Of a stretch of DNA of 64,000 nucleotides, positions 22,051-32,454 are shown piece after piece. The position numbers were made by a program, and so were the translations under genes. Where the stretch lies: the NCBI RefSeq assembly GCF_050624435.1, contig NC_134542.1, positions 13,599,497 through 13,663,496 on the forward strand, given 5' to 3'. Positions within the stretch are counted from its first letter, which is position 1. Every line of letters starts with the position of its first letter. The notes under the pieces were generated by a model. It was not told where the DNA came from and ran no database searches. It was given only the letters and a program-made list of their open reading frames with translations. This stretch comes from Tenrec ecaudatus (Eukaryota; Chordata; Mammalia; Afrosoricida; Tenrecidae).

Positions 22051-22557
22051 TGGTAGTTACATTATGTCAACTTGTGGATATTAAAAGTGAAGGGGTGGAG
22101 TTTAGCCTGTCAATCAGGTCACAAGTAACAGCCACCAGGAGGATTCTGTACACTTCCTTTTCTTCTCCTTGGAAAAGGATGACACACTCTCTCTGCTTCA
22201 CCTTCCTGTTGACAAGCCACATGGAGCCATGCTGATGGCAGCCAGAGCCTTGGAGCTGAAGGAGCCATGTGGAGACCCATACCAGCACTGAGATGCTTCC
22301 ACCACCACTAGATCCACAAGACTTCCCACCCACAGCCCTGTGATCTTCCTGCATTCATTGTCATTGCATGTGCGGCATGAGTCTGAAGAGGAATTTATAG
22401 ACTGGTAATGGTCATATGGGCTAATATCAGACTTATGGACTTGATCTGGACTGGGCTTGGATGGTTTCTTAATATACAATTACTCTTTACATAAAACTTT
22501 CTCATACACACATATGTCTCCCTGGATTTGCTTCTCTCATCAACCCAGACTAACACA
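22051..22557 (+). mobile_element. Solo LTR, MaLR-like tenrec family, copy 5
   Basis: A 507-bp copy running TGGTAGTTAC to CTAACACA. A perfect 5-bp duplication (ctgtg at 22046-22050 and 22558-22562) fixes the borders. It lies only 150 bp from copy 4, in the same orientation, but its own target duplication shows an independent insertion. Confidence 0.85.
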
Positions 22558-22562
22558 CTGTG

Positions 22563-24435
22563 CATTCTTTCTATCTTCTTTTGATGTTTCCTGCATCAGT
22601 CAATATTTTTTTTGCCTCTAGAATATTTCCATATTACAATTTGAGGTTTACAATTTTTCTCCAGTTTCTCCAGTTGAATATAAGATGAGTGTGTTTTTCC
22701 TTATGGGGTTTTGAACTCTGGGTCTTTGAATATTTCATTATAATATTTAGATTTGTCTTCTTGAGCTTCACTTTTAAATTTTCTTTTTTTTTTATTTTAA
22801 CAATTTATTGGGGCTCATACAATTCTTTTCACAGTTCATACATATACATACATCAATTGTATAAAGCACATCTGTACAGTCTTTGCCCTAATCATTTTTT
22901 TCTCTTTTCTTCTTTTACATTTTATTAGGGACTCAAACAACTCTTACCACAATCCATACATATACATACATCAATTGTATAAAGCACATCCATACATTCC
23001 CTGCCCCAATCATTCTCAAGGCATTTGCTCTCCACTTAAGCCCCTAACTTTTAAATTTTCTATTCAGCTCTCTGACTTCATAAGCTCTTCCATGTGCCTT
23101 ATCTACTCTGCTACTCACAGCATGTTTCAGAGTCTCTTCTGACACCCACTCAGATCTTTTCTTTCCTTATGAATGGAGGTCTTGGTGTCTTCCCACAGCC
23201 CGGGAGGTCTTCTGTAATTAGTGTTCAATGCAGCAATTCTGTTCTTGAGATATTTTTAAAATTCAAGTGGATGAGGCCATATGTTGGCTCTCTTGAACTT
23301 GTTTTAATTTTCTGCAGCATCAACTTGAACCAACATATGAGCAATTGATGGCCTGTTCCACAGTCAGCTCCTAGTATGGTTTTAGTTGCTTCTCTGTCAT
23401 CTCTTCCCACACATGTAGTCAAGTTGGTTTCTGTGTGTTCTACCTGGAGAAGGCTATCTGTGTAGTTGCCATTGTATGGTTGAACAATGGTTCCTGCTTT
23501 GAACAAGATGTTGTCTTTCAAAATTCCATTGTGATCTCCATGTCAAAGACCATGTTTACAGCTACTGTTCTTTCATCTTGTTTCCAACTTTTGTGTTCCA
23601 AACACCAAGCATTTTCCATGGATCTTGATTGCACGTTGGATCTATTTCTGACTGAAGGGGTTGGTAGAATTCTTTAGTTTCTGCATCACTCAATTTTGTA
23701 GTTGGTGCATTTGGATGACAGCTATAGTTATCGGATTTCCTTGCTGATGGATAGATAGAATCCTGTCACAGATAGCACTGAGCTCCAAGACAGACACTGA
23801 AATGTCCATTTTAACAGCGAATGAACCAGCATTACTCTTGACTGTGTCATTCCCAACAGAGTGAACCTTATCATTTTCTGAGTCAAAATGGCCAGTACCA
23901 ACCCATTTCAGCTCGCTAATGCCCAGAATATTGGTCTTTATGTTGCTACACTTCGCTTTTATGACTTCCAATTTTCCTGAATTTTTACTTTGTACATTCC
24001 AAAATTCTGATTCTTAATCAATGTATAAAACTGTTCGTTCTCATTTTGAGTTGTTCCATACCAGCCAATGAGGATCCCAAGGCTTTACTCGCACAGGTTT
24101 TACTTCATTGATTTCACCTCAACTTTGAGAAGTCACACTAAGAGTGCCTTCAGGCCCTGGTGGCTCTTCCTCCGGCACTATGTGTGACAATGCTCTGCTT
24201 CCATTCATTAAGCTTTTAGTATGTAACGTCCTTTCAGTTCTACGTATAAGGTTATCAGCGGCTACTTCCTCTGAAGAGGACAGCCTATTCCTCCTTCGTA
24301 GTCTGTTCTTAGTCCGGAAGCGCCACTAAAAGACTTGGGGTGACCCTGCTGGCGGTTGAACTACCAGCTTCCAGCATTATAGCAACACACAGGCCACCAC
24401 AGTGTGACAAACAAGCAGACAAGTGGTAGAAACAA
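22563..24435 (-). mobile_element. RTE1-type LINE, long antisense copy
   Basis: Read on the minus strand from 24435 downward, it starts with an RTE1 5' region (gtgttgctata-tgctggaag, ggtcacccc-aagtc). The apurinic-endonuclease-like coding part follows at 23971-23690 (ILGISELKWVGTGHF and the downstream NPITIAVIQMH segment, both typical of RTE/BovB proteins). Further coding sequence runs to 22563. The reverse transcriptase C-terminus and 3' UTR are absent. Frameshifts and stops are frequent. An L1 3'-end insertion splits it at 22784-23047. Confidence 0.82.
22784..23047 (-). mobile_element. Two tandem L1 3' ends nested in RTE1
   Basis: Two successive copies of the L1 3' end (22784-22905 and about 22906-23047) sit in the same antisense orientation, each with its own T-rich (poly(A)) tract. 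The pair is bounded by one 13-bp target duplication (cttttaaattttc at 22771-22783 and 23048-23060), and the RTE1 sequence resumes directly on the far side. Confidence 0.88.
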
Positions 24436-24724
24436 GGTGTAGGACCCTGCATATAATATGCTAACGCTCGTTTGCAAAGGGAGGAATACAATATACATAT
24501 TGTGTTAGCAAAATTACAAATGCTAAAAAAAGAAACTGATAAAATGGCCCCCTCATGTTATGAGGCAAACAGAGGAGGAAGGGTAAGACTCTTAGAAAGA
24601 AGCAAAGACTGATGATTGACAGATGATAGCTAGCAAGCCAGGGTGAACCAGACAACTTCCCCTCTCTCACAAGAGAGCACTTTGAATTCTGGCACAAGTC
24701 CTTTCCCACAGAATAGGGGTGCTC

Positions 24725-25112
24725 TTAAAATTAGGAAGGACCCCCCCCAAAGAATATATATATATATATATAATATATAATATATATATTAGGAAGGACC
24801 ACCCTCTGGAGGTCAAGCTGAGGAGCACACCATTGCCACTCGATTTCAGCAGTGGAGATTCAGAGCAGGATATCAGAGCTCACAGAATTTCTTTTTTTCT
24901 TTCTTTTCACAGAATTTCTTAATTTGAGAAGTGATGAAGTAACTTCTGCAGAGGAATAGGACTTTGCTTCGTGGCATAATTAGTGGCCGATCAGCTTACC
25001 TTCCTTCCTGAAACGTCCTCATTATGCTGATTAAATGAAGCCGCAAATTTCCCATGATAATCCCTTTGGTAAGCAGGAAGTTTGAGAACCGCAAAAGAAA
25101 CACAAATAGTCT
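24725..25112 (-). repeat. Duplicated block, inverted copy B'
   Basis: The reverse complement aligns with 25600-25925. Shared landmarks are catccatc(a/g)gttgcag, aaacttcctgcttacc, aggacgt(t/c)tcaggaagg-aggtaagct(g/c)atcggcc, cttctcaaattaagaaat and gacct(c/c)cagagggtggtccttcctaat. It contains a (TA)n run at 24757-24790. It lies head-to-head with copy B, leaving a spacer of about 500 bp. Confidence 0.75.
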
Positions 25113-26204
25113 GCAACTGATGGATGACCCCATGTCCACTCACTCCGTCGTTGCTACAGGAGTGATTGCGTCAACTGTATCATCAGTGTGATAGGCAGAA
25201 GTTCAAACCCAGGAAAGGGAAGAAAGCAAGGTTAGGCAGGGTCAACTGAAACATCGGGTGCACTGAATTTTGCATTTGTTCTTCCCTGCTGATTGCTTCT
25301 AATAATCAGAGCTGGAAATACTTTGGCAAAGACTAGGAGAAATGATTTGGAAGATCTAAGGAGAGTGGCTACTCATAGAAGCTATTTGTGAAAGTCTGCA
25401 CAGATTTTAAAAGTAGAGCCCAGATGTAAGCATAATAGTCTCACTGCTTTATTCAAAATATGCCTCATTATGTAAGTGGGATCCACAGAAAGATAAAATC
25501 CTTTATTATACTTGAATTTTCTGCAGGTCACACTGATTACACAACTCAAGCAATCACTCCTGCAGCGACGATGGGAGTGAGCAGACAGGGTGTCTGTCAT
25601 CCATCGGTTGCAGGCTCCCTGGTGTGTGTCTTTCCTTTGCTGGTCTTGAACTTCCTGCTTACCCAGGGGTGCATCATGCAAAATGTGCCGCCTCATTGAA
25701 TGTGTGTGAGGAGGACGTCTCAGAAAGGGAGGTAAGCTCATCGGCCACGGATAGCCCCGCCTCGCAAATGCCTAGCCCCTCTTCATTTCTCAGATTAAGA
25801 AATGCCATGAGTTCCCAAATGCTCCTGAATCTCATCTGCTGAAATCAAGTCCATTGGGCAGTTGTGCTCTCTTCAACCTGACCTCTAGAGGGCGGTCCTT
25901 CCTAATCTTAAAAGCATCTCTCCTACAGAAAAGAACTGATGACAGAGCCCAAAGTCGGCTCTTCTGACGAAGGTGACCCAGGAACCTATCACTGCTGCTG
26001 CCAAATTAATCATGAGACACTCATCACGCCAGGCTTCATTTTCTTACCTTGTTCCATCTTTCCCCATTATCCATGAAATGTTGCCCCACCTTTAACTATG
26101 ATGATCCCCCAGCCCCACCCCAGCCCCCAAAGGATAAATTATTCCTAAAAGCCTCTTCCACCTAGGTAAATCCTACCATCTTCCTGTGCATCTACTTCTC
26201 AGCA

Positions 26205-26315
26205 TCAAGATCATAAAACCTAAGGCTCAGCGACATTAAGTTACGTGCCCACCACCATTCCGCTAGTAAACTCGGATTCCCAGCACTTCTGCCTCTTGAG
26301 TCCGTGAAGGCTGCC
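26205..26315 (+). repeat. MIR SINE core inside copy B
   Basis: aaaacctaaggctcagcgac, gttacgtgcccaccac and ccgctagtaaactcggattc correspond to the MIR central domain. It sits at the same place in copies A and C. Confidence 0.8.
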
Positions 26316-26849
26316 CTCACGCGTGTCCAGACCTATAAAAGTCTGAGTACTCCTTGCTTTACAAGAAAGTGAGGAAGAATCAAACAAACCAAAAAATAGG
26401 AAAATGCTCTTTCTTTCAAAAAATCAAAACAAACTCTCCACTGACTTTATGGCCCCATATGCTTTAGATATAAATATTCAAAAAACAGATTTTGGACCAT
26501 GCCAAAGGAGCCTTATTAGCTAGCAGTCGCAGAACCTTAGCCACCTGGGTCGAAAGGCAGCTTCTCCTCATTGGCTGAATTATTTATTTTGCATTACCTA
26601 GCCTCTCAGGTCCACAGTTTGCTCCTTTGAAAATTGGGTAATAAACAGTTTACAGGTGAGGATTCGACAAATCTCCATACGGGAAGTGATTACAACAGCG
26701 GGGACATAGTACTTCTGCTGGAAATCAAGGAGGAGAGAGGTTCACAAATGGAAAGCATGGGAATGGGTCACCAACCGGAAGAAACACATAAATCAATTAC
26801 GCTGGGCAAACAAACCCATGCTGTGGCAAGGGCCGGACTTGGGACACCA

Positions 26850-27025
26850 TGGGTAAGTTTGGCTGGGACCCCTGGATTACAGACTAGAATGGCCCCACAG
26901 CAGTGGCTTGGCTATCATCCTTCCGGAAGTGAAGCCCAGGTCTTGCTCCCACATAGCCGCTGGGTGGCTTCAAACTGCCAGCTTTTGGGTAAGCCGCCAA
27001 TTGCCAACCACTTGTACTAGGCCAG
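26850..27025 (-). repeat. AfroSINE-like, antisense, in copy B
   Basis: Diverged antisense SINE (gctcccacatagccgctgg, ggcttcaaactgccagc, taagccgccaattgcc). The positional equivalent in copy C is 62984-63172. Confidence 0.6.
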
Positions 27026-27509
27026 GACCTATGTTTAACAAACACAAGACTGTTTAAAGGTCTCATGGAAATATTCCCGTTTGGTTTCTGTTTGGATCTT
27101 TTGGCTAATGTGACATCTTTCCTGGGTGTACAATTATGTTGGCTTTATAAAGACAAGGGGAAAAGCCTACCTGGTTTACCAGGTGAGGTCCAGCGTTTAC
27201 TCAAAACAACTGCCCCAACCACTGTCCCTTTGCAGTAACACAGAGATGCCTAACTGCTTTCAGAACAATGCAAAGACCAAATCCCTCCTGGCAGAAAAAC
27301 AAAAAGGAGGAGTTGTTTACACCAATCTCAGCTCCATTCTATTAACGGTTTGAGGAAATTTAATACTTCATCTCAATATCACAGACCCTCCAGCATTTTG
27401 TTGCTGTTGCTTCCAGTCTGCTCTTCAGGATAGAGCCGGTCTCTCCTTTGGAATTGTAGCCTGTAAATCAACCAGGAAATTGCTCTCACGTTGACCCTGG
27501 GTCATCGTC

Positions 27510-27615
27510 ACCCACGGATGTCAGAGTAGAATGTGTGGCACAGGGTCTTGATTGGCAGGCCTTTCTCCTGAGGCCCCTGTGGGTGGAGGCACCCTCGTCT
27601 TGGTTAGCAGCTTGA
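27510..27615 (-). repeat. AfroSINE-like, antisense, in copy B (second)
   Basis: Contains gggtcatcgtcacccac, ggcctttctcctgagg and ggttagcagcttgag. It aligns with 63610-63735 in copy C. Confidence 0.5.
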
Positions 27616-27734
27616 GCTCGTTACCCACTTGCACCACCAAGGGCAATTTCTTGAATACTCAGCATGACTTATGAGTCCAGCGCACATATGGCATGAATTC
27701 CTCAGGCTGTATTTACGTGCCCGTGCGTTCCCCT

Positions 27735-27912
27735 GTTGCAGCCCCTGTCGGTAAAACCAGAGCCGCTGATGACTCTGTGGGTGGACACCGGGAGACAAAC
27801 ATCAAACTGGCCGCTCCAGTCAAGATTTGCAGCCTTGAAAACCCGAGCGAACTTTCCTACTCTGTCCTGCAGGGGGTTGCGGTGAGTCAAGACAGACTCA
27901 GTGAACATGGCG
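27735..27912 (+). repeat. AfroSINE, copy-B specific
   Basis: ctgtgggtggacaccgggag, agatttgcagccttgaaaaccc, ctactctgtcctgcaggg and the cgg-gagtcaagac-gactc 3' block in plus orientation. No counterpart was seen in C, so it inserted after duplication or was lost there. Confidence 0.65.
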
Positions 27913-28269
27913 CCAAAAGATCAGGTTCCCACCTCAAGTTCAAATGCTGGAAAGCAGTTGGTGGAGAAGAGCACGCTGGCTGGACTGGCTTGGAAGGATC
28001 ATGGGCCCAGGTGTGCTCTTTGAGTTCTACCTACGTGTGTAATTACTGCTTTTCTTTAGGAATATTTGCAGCAAAGGGAAATACCCATGTACACAAATCC
28101 TCTGTCAAATATATGTGTATATAGATATATATAGATACATATAGATATACCCTCCCAGGACCCCTCCCAGATCTGATCACCCTGTGTGTCTATCCATTCA
28201 TATACTCGTGAGTCACTGTGATTGCAGAACTGTGTATAAGAGCATTCACCTCCGTCGCCTTTCACTCTT

Positions 28270-28289
28270 GAGTTCCTCCCTGTGTCTTT
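28270..28289. repeat. Target-site duplication, left, of NDUFB3P
   Basis: gagttcctccctgtgtctt is repeated at 28803-28822, precisely bracketing the pseudogene. This is the L1-type signature of reverse-transcribed mRNA insertion. Confidence 0.92.
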
Positions 28290-28802
28290 TTTTTTATGGC
28301 ATCTTACTTGTTTTATTTAATGAACAAGCACACCGAGAAGGAGGCTATGGTATAGATATCTTATTTCTATAATAGATTAAGAAGTCACTAATCAATTTTC
28401 AGGAACTAGCTTCAGTGATCCTTCTTATCTTTATGCGGGTACTCCAGGAAATACTCAGCTTCTGCAGCTATCACGAAGGCAGCAAATCCCCATTTGAATC
28501 CTTTTAATATTGCACCAAGAAAGGAAACATGTTTGCAAATCCACCCATGTATCTCCAAGCTTCATTGCGGCCCCATGGATCTCTTAGTCCCTGTGCAGCC
28601 AGCTTCTCCTGGACAATTTCTAATGGTGTCCCTTCTATCTTCCACTGTCTATAATCTGGAAGTTCCATTTTATGATGGCCATGTTCATGTCCATGTCCAT
28701 GTCCAGGGGCCATGTCTACAGGAAGATACTGACGGCAATCTGACCTCTCAGGACATTCAAAATTTAATCTTCCATCGAGAGCCCAACCGGAAGCGGAAGT
28801 TC
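28290..28802 (-). pseudogene. NDUFB3P: Processed pseudogene of NDUFB3 (complex I subunit B12)
   Basis: NDUFB3 is an accessory subunit of mitochondrial NADH:ubiquinone oxidoreductase in the inner membrane. The minus-strand copy starts at ATG 28713-28711. It reads [12 protein letters not shown], then [16 protein letters not shown] and [20 protein letters not shown], which are diagnostic family motifs. A single-base deletion right after GGFAN shifts the frame and creates an early stop, so the direct product would have only 69 residues. In the shifted frame the C-terminal [10 protein letters not shown] transmembrane region and the lysine-rich end continue to a stop at 28414-28412. A 5' UTR (28802-28714), a 3' UTR with AATAAA near 28318, and a poly(A) tract (28299-28290) are retained. 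It has no introns, so it is retroposed. Confidence 0.95.
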
Positions 28803-28822
28803 GAGTTCCTCCCTGTGTCTTT
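28803..28822. repeat. Target-site duplication, right, of NDUFB3P
   Basis: Second copy of the 19-20 bp duplication described at 28270-28289. Confidence 0.92.
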
Positions 28823-28869
28823 CACCTCCTCCATCCTCATTGTCAATCTTGCTGTCATACATCAATTAC

Positions 28870-29020
28870 ATGTTGGATACATGTAGACTGCTCACTGCAA
28901 GGTCAGCAGTTTAACCTACCAGCCTCTACATGGGAGAATGATGAACCTATCTGCCCCCAGAAACTCTAGTCTAGAGAGTATCACTGTGAGTTTGAATGGA
29001 CTGGAGTCCATTGGATGGGC
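28870..29020 (+). repeat. AfroSINE
   Basis: gctcactgcaaggtcagcagttt, ctacatgggagaatgatg and gagagtatcactgtgagtttgaatgg in order. The head is partly lost. Confidence 0.82.
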
Positions 29021-29430
29021 CCTTCTTATTGCATATTGTCTTCCCCTTCGCCCAAGTTGACACATATTTCTCTACCCTTTAGCCAGTGATATGGCCTCCC
29101 ACCCCTGGCAATAACCAAAGAATGTTTCTTTTACTGGGAAAGCCTCTAGCGGCACATTGAACTTGGTGAGTTCACATTGAACTTGGAGTGAGAGGGGCTT
29201 CCATGCACAGCTCTCGGCCATCTCCTTTATATCTCATCTTTGGAGACAAGGAGGGAGGTTGCTTCCTACATATGTAATTACCTTTGTAAATCTACCTAAA
29301 AGCTTATGTAGGGATTATAGCAATTTGCTATAATCACACAATTCATGACTACCTTTAATTTCTGCCCCTAATTTTATTTCTAAATTTACCTGCTCATATT
29401 AACTTAAACCAGTTTCTTCTTTTTATTGCC
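29021..29430. other. Unannotated sequence
   Basis: No recognisable feature. AT-rich with a short inverted motif near 29315-29335 (tatagcaatttgctata). Confidence 0.4.
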
Positions 29431-29432
29431 AG

Positions 29433-29634
29433 TTTCTCAGCCTCAGTACTATTCACATTTGGACTAGATCAGCTTTTATGCGGGGGCTGCAATATGCATT
29501 ATGGGAAGTTTAGTAGCCTGGTCAGGTCCCTGACCTATTCACTGCAAGCCAGTAACAAACTCCGCCCCCACCATAACAAACAATAACGTCTAGAGACATG
29601 ACTCAATGTCGCTTGGTGGCAAAAATTGCACCTT
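29433..29634 (+). mobile_element. MER5A-type hAT (Charlie) MITE
   Basis: The series ttctcagcctcagtactattcaca, cgggggctgcaatatgcattatggga, gtttagtagcctgg, ccctgacctattcactgcaagccagtaac and ggtggcaaaaattgcacc follows the MER5A consensus order. An ancient, eutherian-wide element. Confidence 0.85.
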
Positions 29635-29707
29635 GAATACTACTGATCAATTGATAGCGTCCAATAACTGAACCATGTTAATGTTTGCTTCTTATTTTGG
29701 ATATTAA

Positions 29708-29873
29708 TAGTAAAGTGCTCAGCTGCTACCCAAAGGCTGATGGTTTGGATCCATGCAGCAGCTTGTGGGAGAAAGATCTCGACAATCTACTTAATCACGA
29801 AAACCCCGGGGGAGCTGTCAGACTCTGCGATCCAGAGGTTGTTCTGTGTCAGGTCCAGTTTGATGGTCCTTAA
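29708..29873 (+). repeat. AfroSINE, diverged
   Basis: cagctgctacccaaaggctgatgg, cttgtgggagaaagatct and the 3' half ending ggtccagtttgatgg. Confidence 0.75.
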
Positions 29874-29879
29874 CACTAA

Positions 29880-31087
29880 CAAGCATAATGAACATTAAAG
29901 TTTTCCCCTGACATTGTTTTTTCTCTTCAAACAGTGGGGAGAGTATTATATAAATACGATAAAGCTTGAATTTTGCATTACAAAGTTGTGGGAACTATAA
30001 CCAGATAGCAGTGTGATCATCCAGGTAACTGAAATGGAAACTAAACTCTAACTTGATCTATGTGCTGATACATCATTCAACATAGGGGACTGGTATGTAT
30101 TGTCTAAATTCAGTAGAGCCTATCCCCTGTGTACTCTCCAAAAACTGTATACCACATCAGAAGCATGGCAACTCAAAGACAAAGGTAAACAGCTGCCTAC
30201 CTACTGGCACTTTGCCCAGCAGGTGCATTGGAGGCTTGAGGAAGCATCGGGAATGGAACAAAATTGCATCTGAGTAACCTGCCAGCAAAGTAAAAACAAC
30301 CAGCATATTCAAAGGGCAATGACTTGTGGCATGGAGAACCAACCCTTGACAGAGTGGTAAAGCATGTCCTGGTCACTTCGTCTTTTTGGCATTCTACCTG
30401 CACCCAAGTCAAACCTTCCTGCTGTTACCCAAATGGCCTTTGAGGCGTTACTCACCTGGGTGTGTCTGCCCTGGCTGCTTCCAGAGGCTTAAAACATTCT
30501 CCCTTTAAAGGGTACCTGTCTTGTGTGGAATCGGGTTTTCAGGAGTCATTGAGGCTTCATAACTCCCCGAAGACATTGCCCTGAGATAATCTTTAAACTT
30601 TAAACCTGAAAAGTACACTTTTCCAGAAAATCTGCTTCGATGGTTGAGTCAAATTAGTCATAGACGTGGGTATTCCTTGACCCTGGTGCTCTCTGAAATG
30701 TGTCCACTTGGGGTCTCGTTGATACGAGCATCTCAGAAGCTTAGAGGCAATGACTTTATAGTAACAGTGGCGGGCCGTGTGGAAAAGGATTCGTGAGGGG
30801 CTGTACTCAACTTGAAGAATGTAAGCAGTGGTGCATGCTTTACTGGGTGTATTTTCACACACAAAACGAATGAAAGAAAAGCAATGTGCCTGTCCTGTTT
30901 TCCAATTCTGACTGATCTTACACACTACTCTCTGATTGTCTAGAGCCAAGTTTCTAAAATTGTATTCCCTGGGTCAGATCCACCACTAGAGAGGCTGCCA
31001 ACATTTGTAGACCCAGAACTTTCATCTCAAAATGTCAGATTTCCAGCTTCTTTTGAGGAACTTGCATGTGATGCTGCTGGCTGGTTG
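29880..31087. other. Unannotated sequence
   Basis: About 1.2 kb with no clearly recognised repeat. The minus frame 30593-30949 (118 codons) has no known domain. Confidence 0.4.
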
Positions 31088-31151
31088 GTTGGTGTGGTGG
31101 TTACATAATCTGGTGTCAGTTTGAGACTTAAAAGTGAAAGGGTCAATCAGG

Positions 31152-31235
31152 TAGAAACTTCCTACTATAGAGGAATGGATAAACAAATTCTGGTACGTTC
31201 ACATAATGGAAAGTTATACTTTCTTAAAAAAAACT
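31152..31235 (+). mobile_element. 84-bp L1-derived micro-insertion
   Basis: The segment matches the complement of 32567-32636 in the large antisense L1 (ctatagaggaatggataaacaaattc and onward to cttaaaaaaaa). It is bounded by gtcaatcagg (31142-31151) and gtcaatcatg (31236-31245), with one mismatch. It ends in an A-run. Confidence 0.75.
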
Positions 31236-31583
31236 GTCAATCATGTCGCATCTTGATGACCTCATTTGGAGGTGCTAAGGAGATAAATACCTCTCTGGAG
31301 ATGGGACACACACTCACTCCCTGCAAGACACATGGAGCTGCTACACTAGAGCCCTAGAAAGGAGCCACATGGAGACCCCTGGCAGTGCTGAGATGCCTCT
31401 ACCGCTATTGAATCCACAAGACTTTCCACCCACTGGCCTGTGATCTGCCTGCATTCGGCGTCATTGCGTGTGTTTCATGATTCGGAAGAGGACTTTATAG
31501 ATTGGTATTGGACTTATGGACTTGATCTGGGCTGGGCTGGGATGTTTTCTCAATATTCAATTGCTCTTGTATATAAATCTTTC

Positions 31584-31749
31584 TTTTTATTATTATTATT
31601 TTAATTGTTTTATTAGGGTTCATACAACTCTTACCACAATCCATACATACATCAATTGTGTACAGCACATTTGTACATTCATTGCCCTCATCATTCTCAG
31701 AACATTTGCTCTCCACTTAAGCCCTTGGCATCAGCTCCTCATTTTTTTT
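31584..31749 (-). mobile_element. LINE 3'-end copy nested in LTR
   Basis: A T-rich start followed by tgttttattagggttcatacaactcttaccacaatcc is the antisense of the common L1 3' end. It interrupts the LTR between its tatataaatctttctt and tacacatatgag blocks. Confidence 0.88.
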
Positions 31750-31808
31750 ATACACATATGAGTCTCCCTGGATTTGTCTCTCTAGTCTACCCAGACTAAC
31801 ACAGTTGG

Positions 31809-32454
31809 TTTGAAATGAACTTGTACATCACAAAAGAATCCTTGTCCACTTCTGTTTGACTTTTCCTCTTTACAGTCACTCAACCCAATGTTAAGATCTG
31901 ATGGGGAAGGACTTTGAAGAGTTTTTAGGTTGTGACCTTTCTCTCTCTCTAATTTTAACTGTATTTATAGTTTATATGTAAGAGTATTTTGTGGAATCGA
32001 ATACTCACGCACAATTAAACATATTTTATGTCATTGCACAGCCCAGCTCATGAAATCAAATCAGGATTGATCTCCCATTAATCTCCCCCTTGTATGTGAT
32101 TTTTTTTTTAAGCAAAAGGGAAGGAATGTATTGGAGCCAATACGGGAAACCCCAGAGGGGCCCAGCATACCCTACTGCGTAGGGAAAGGTTCACACCATT
32201 CACTGTACCTCCATGTCCCAGAGGGACTCCCCTTGAGCCGAGCCCCAAAGCCTCAGGACTGGCTGGGGATGTGGGGGACGCCTTCTATGTGGCTCTTTTT
32301 TGTGTGTGTCCTTCCTTTTCCGCTTCCCTTCCTCCTCCTCCTGTGGTTTTCTTGTCACTTCCCTCTCCAGCCTCCCACGCACCCCAGCCTCATGCAAGTC
32401 TTTAAAGGCTTCTCCTTTGGTGTGAAAACCACGTTTCTTTATCTGTAGTATCCT
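31809..32454. other. Unannotated sequence
   Basis: No recognised feature. 32120-32450 is GC-richer, with an open plus frame of 105 codons (32131-32448) that lacks known motifs. Confidence 0.35.

Larger units (their letters stand above)
25440..28015 (+). repeat. Duplicated block, copy B (longest)
   Basis: Collinear with C (61370-64000) throughout. Ordered landmarks are the aacttcctgctt block, the gacgtctcagaaag-aggtaagct block (25716-25740), a MIR core, the gaattatttatttt block, caggtgaggattc, an antisense SINE, tttctgtttggatctttt, the ccctttgcag block (27220-27231), a second antisense SINE, and the agttggtggagaag block. No frame is long or shows a known domain. It may be an uncatalogued repeat or a segmental duplication carrying exons of an unknown transcript. 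Confidence 0.7.
31093..31803 (+). mobile_element. Solo LTR, MaLR-like tenrec family, copy 6, with nested insertions
   Basis: Begins TGTGGTGGTTACATAATC and ends CTAACACA. A perfect 5-bp duplication (gttgg at 31088-31092 and 31804-31808) fixes its borders. Length is inflated to 711 bp by two later insertions: an 84-bp L1-derived segment (31152-31235) and an antisense L1 3' end (31584-31749). Confidence 0.88.

Noticed and set aside
22784..23047. Direct repeats spaced about 120 bp, considered as a CRISPR-like or satellite array
   Set aside because: They are two L1 3' ends with poly(T) tracts. The genome is mammalian, so CRISPR is not expected.
24144..24435. SINE-like head (ggccctggtggct) next to 24144
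   Set aside because: The sequence continues as the 5' region of RTE1, in the same element as the endonuclease part, so a separate SINE call is not needed.
28494..28886. 130-codon plus-strand frame with His-Val repeats
   Set aside because: Antisense shadow of the His-rich N-terminus of the NDUFB3 pseudogene.
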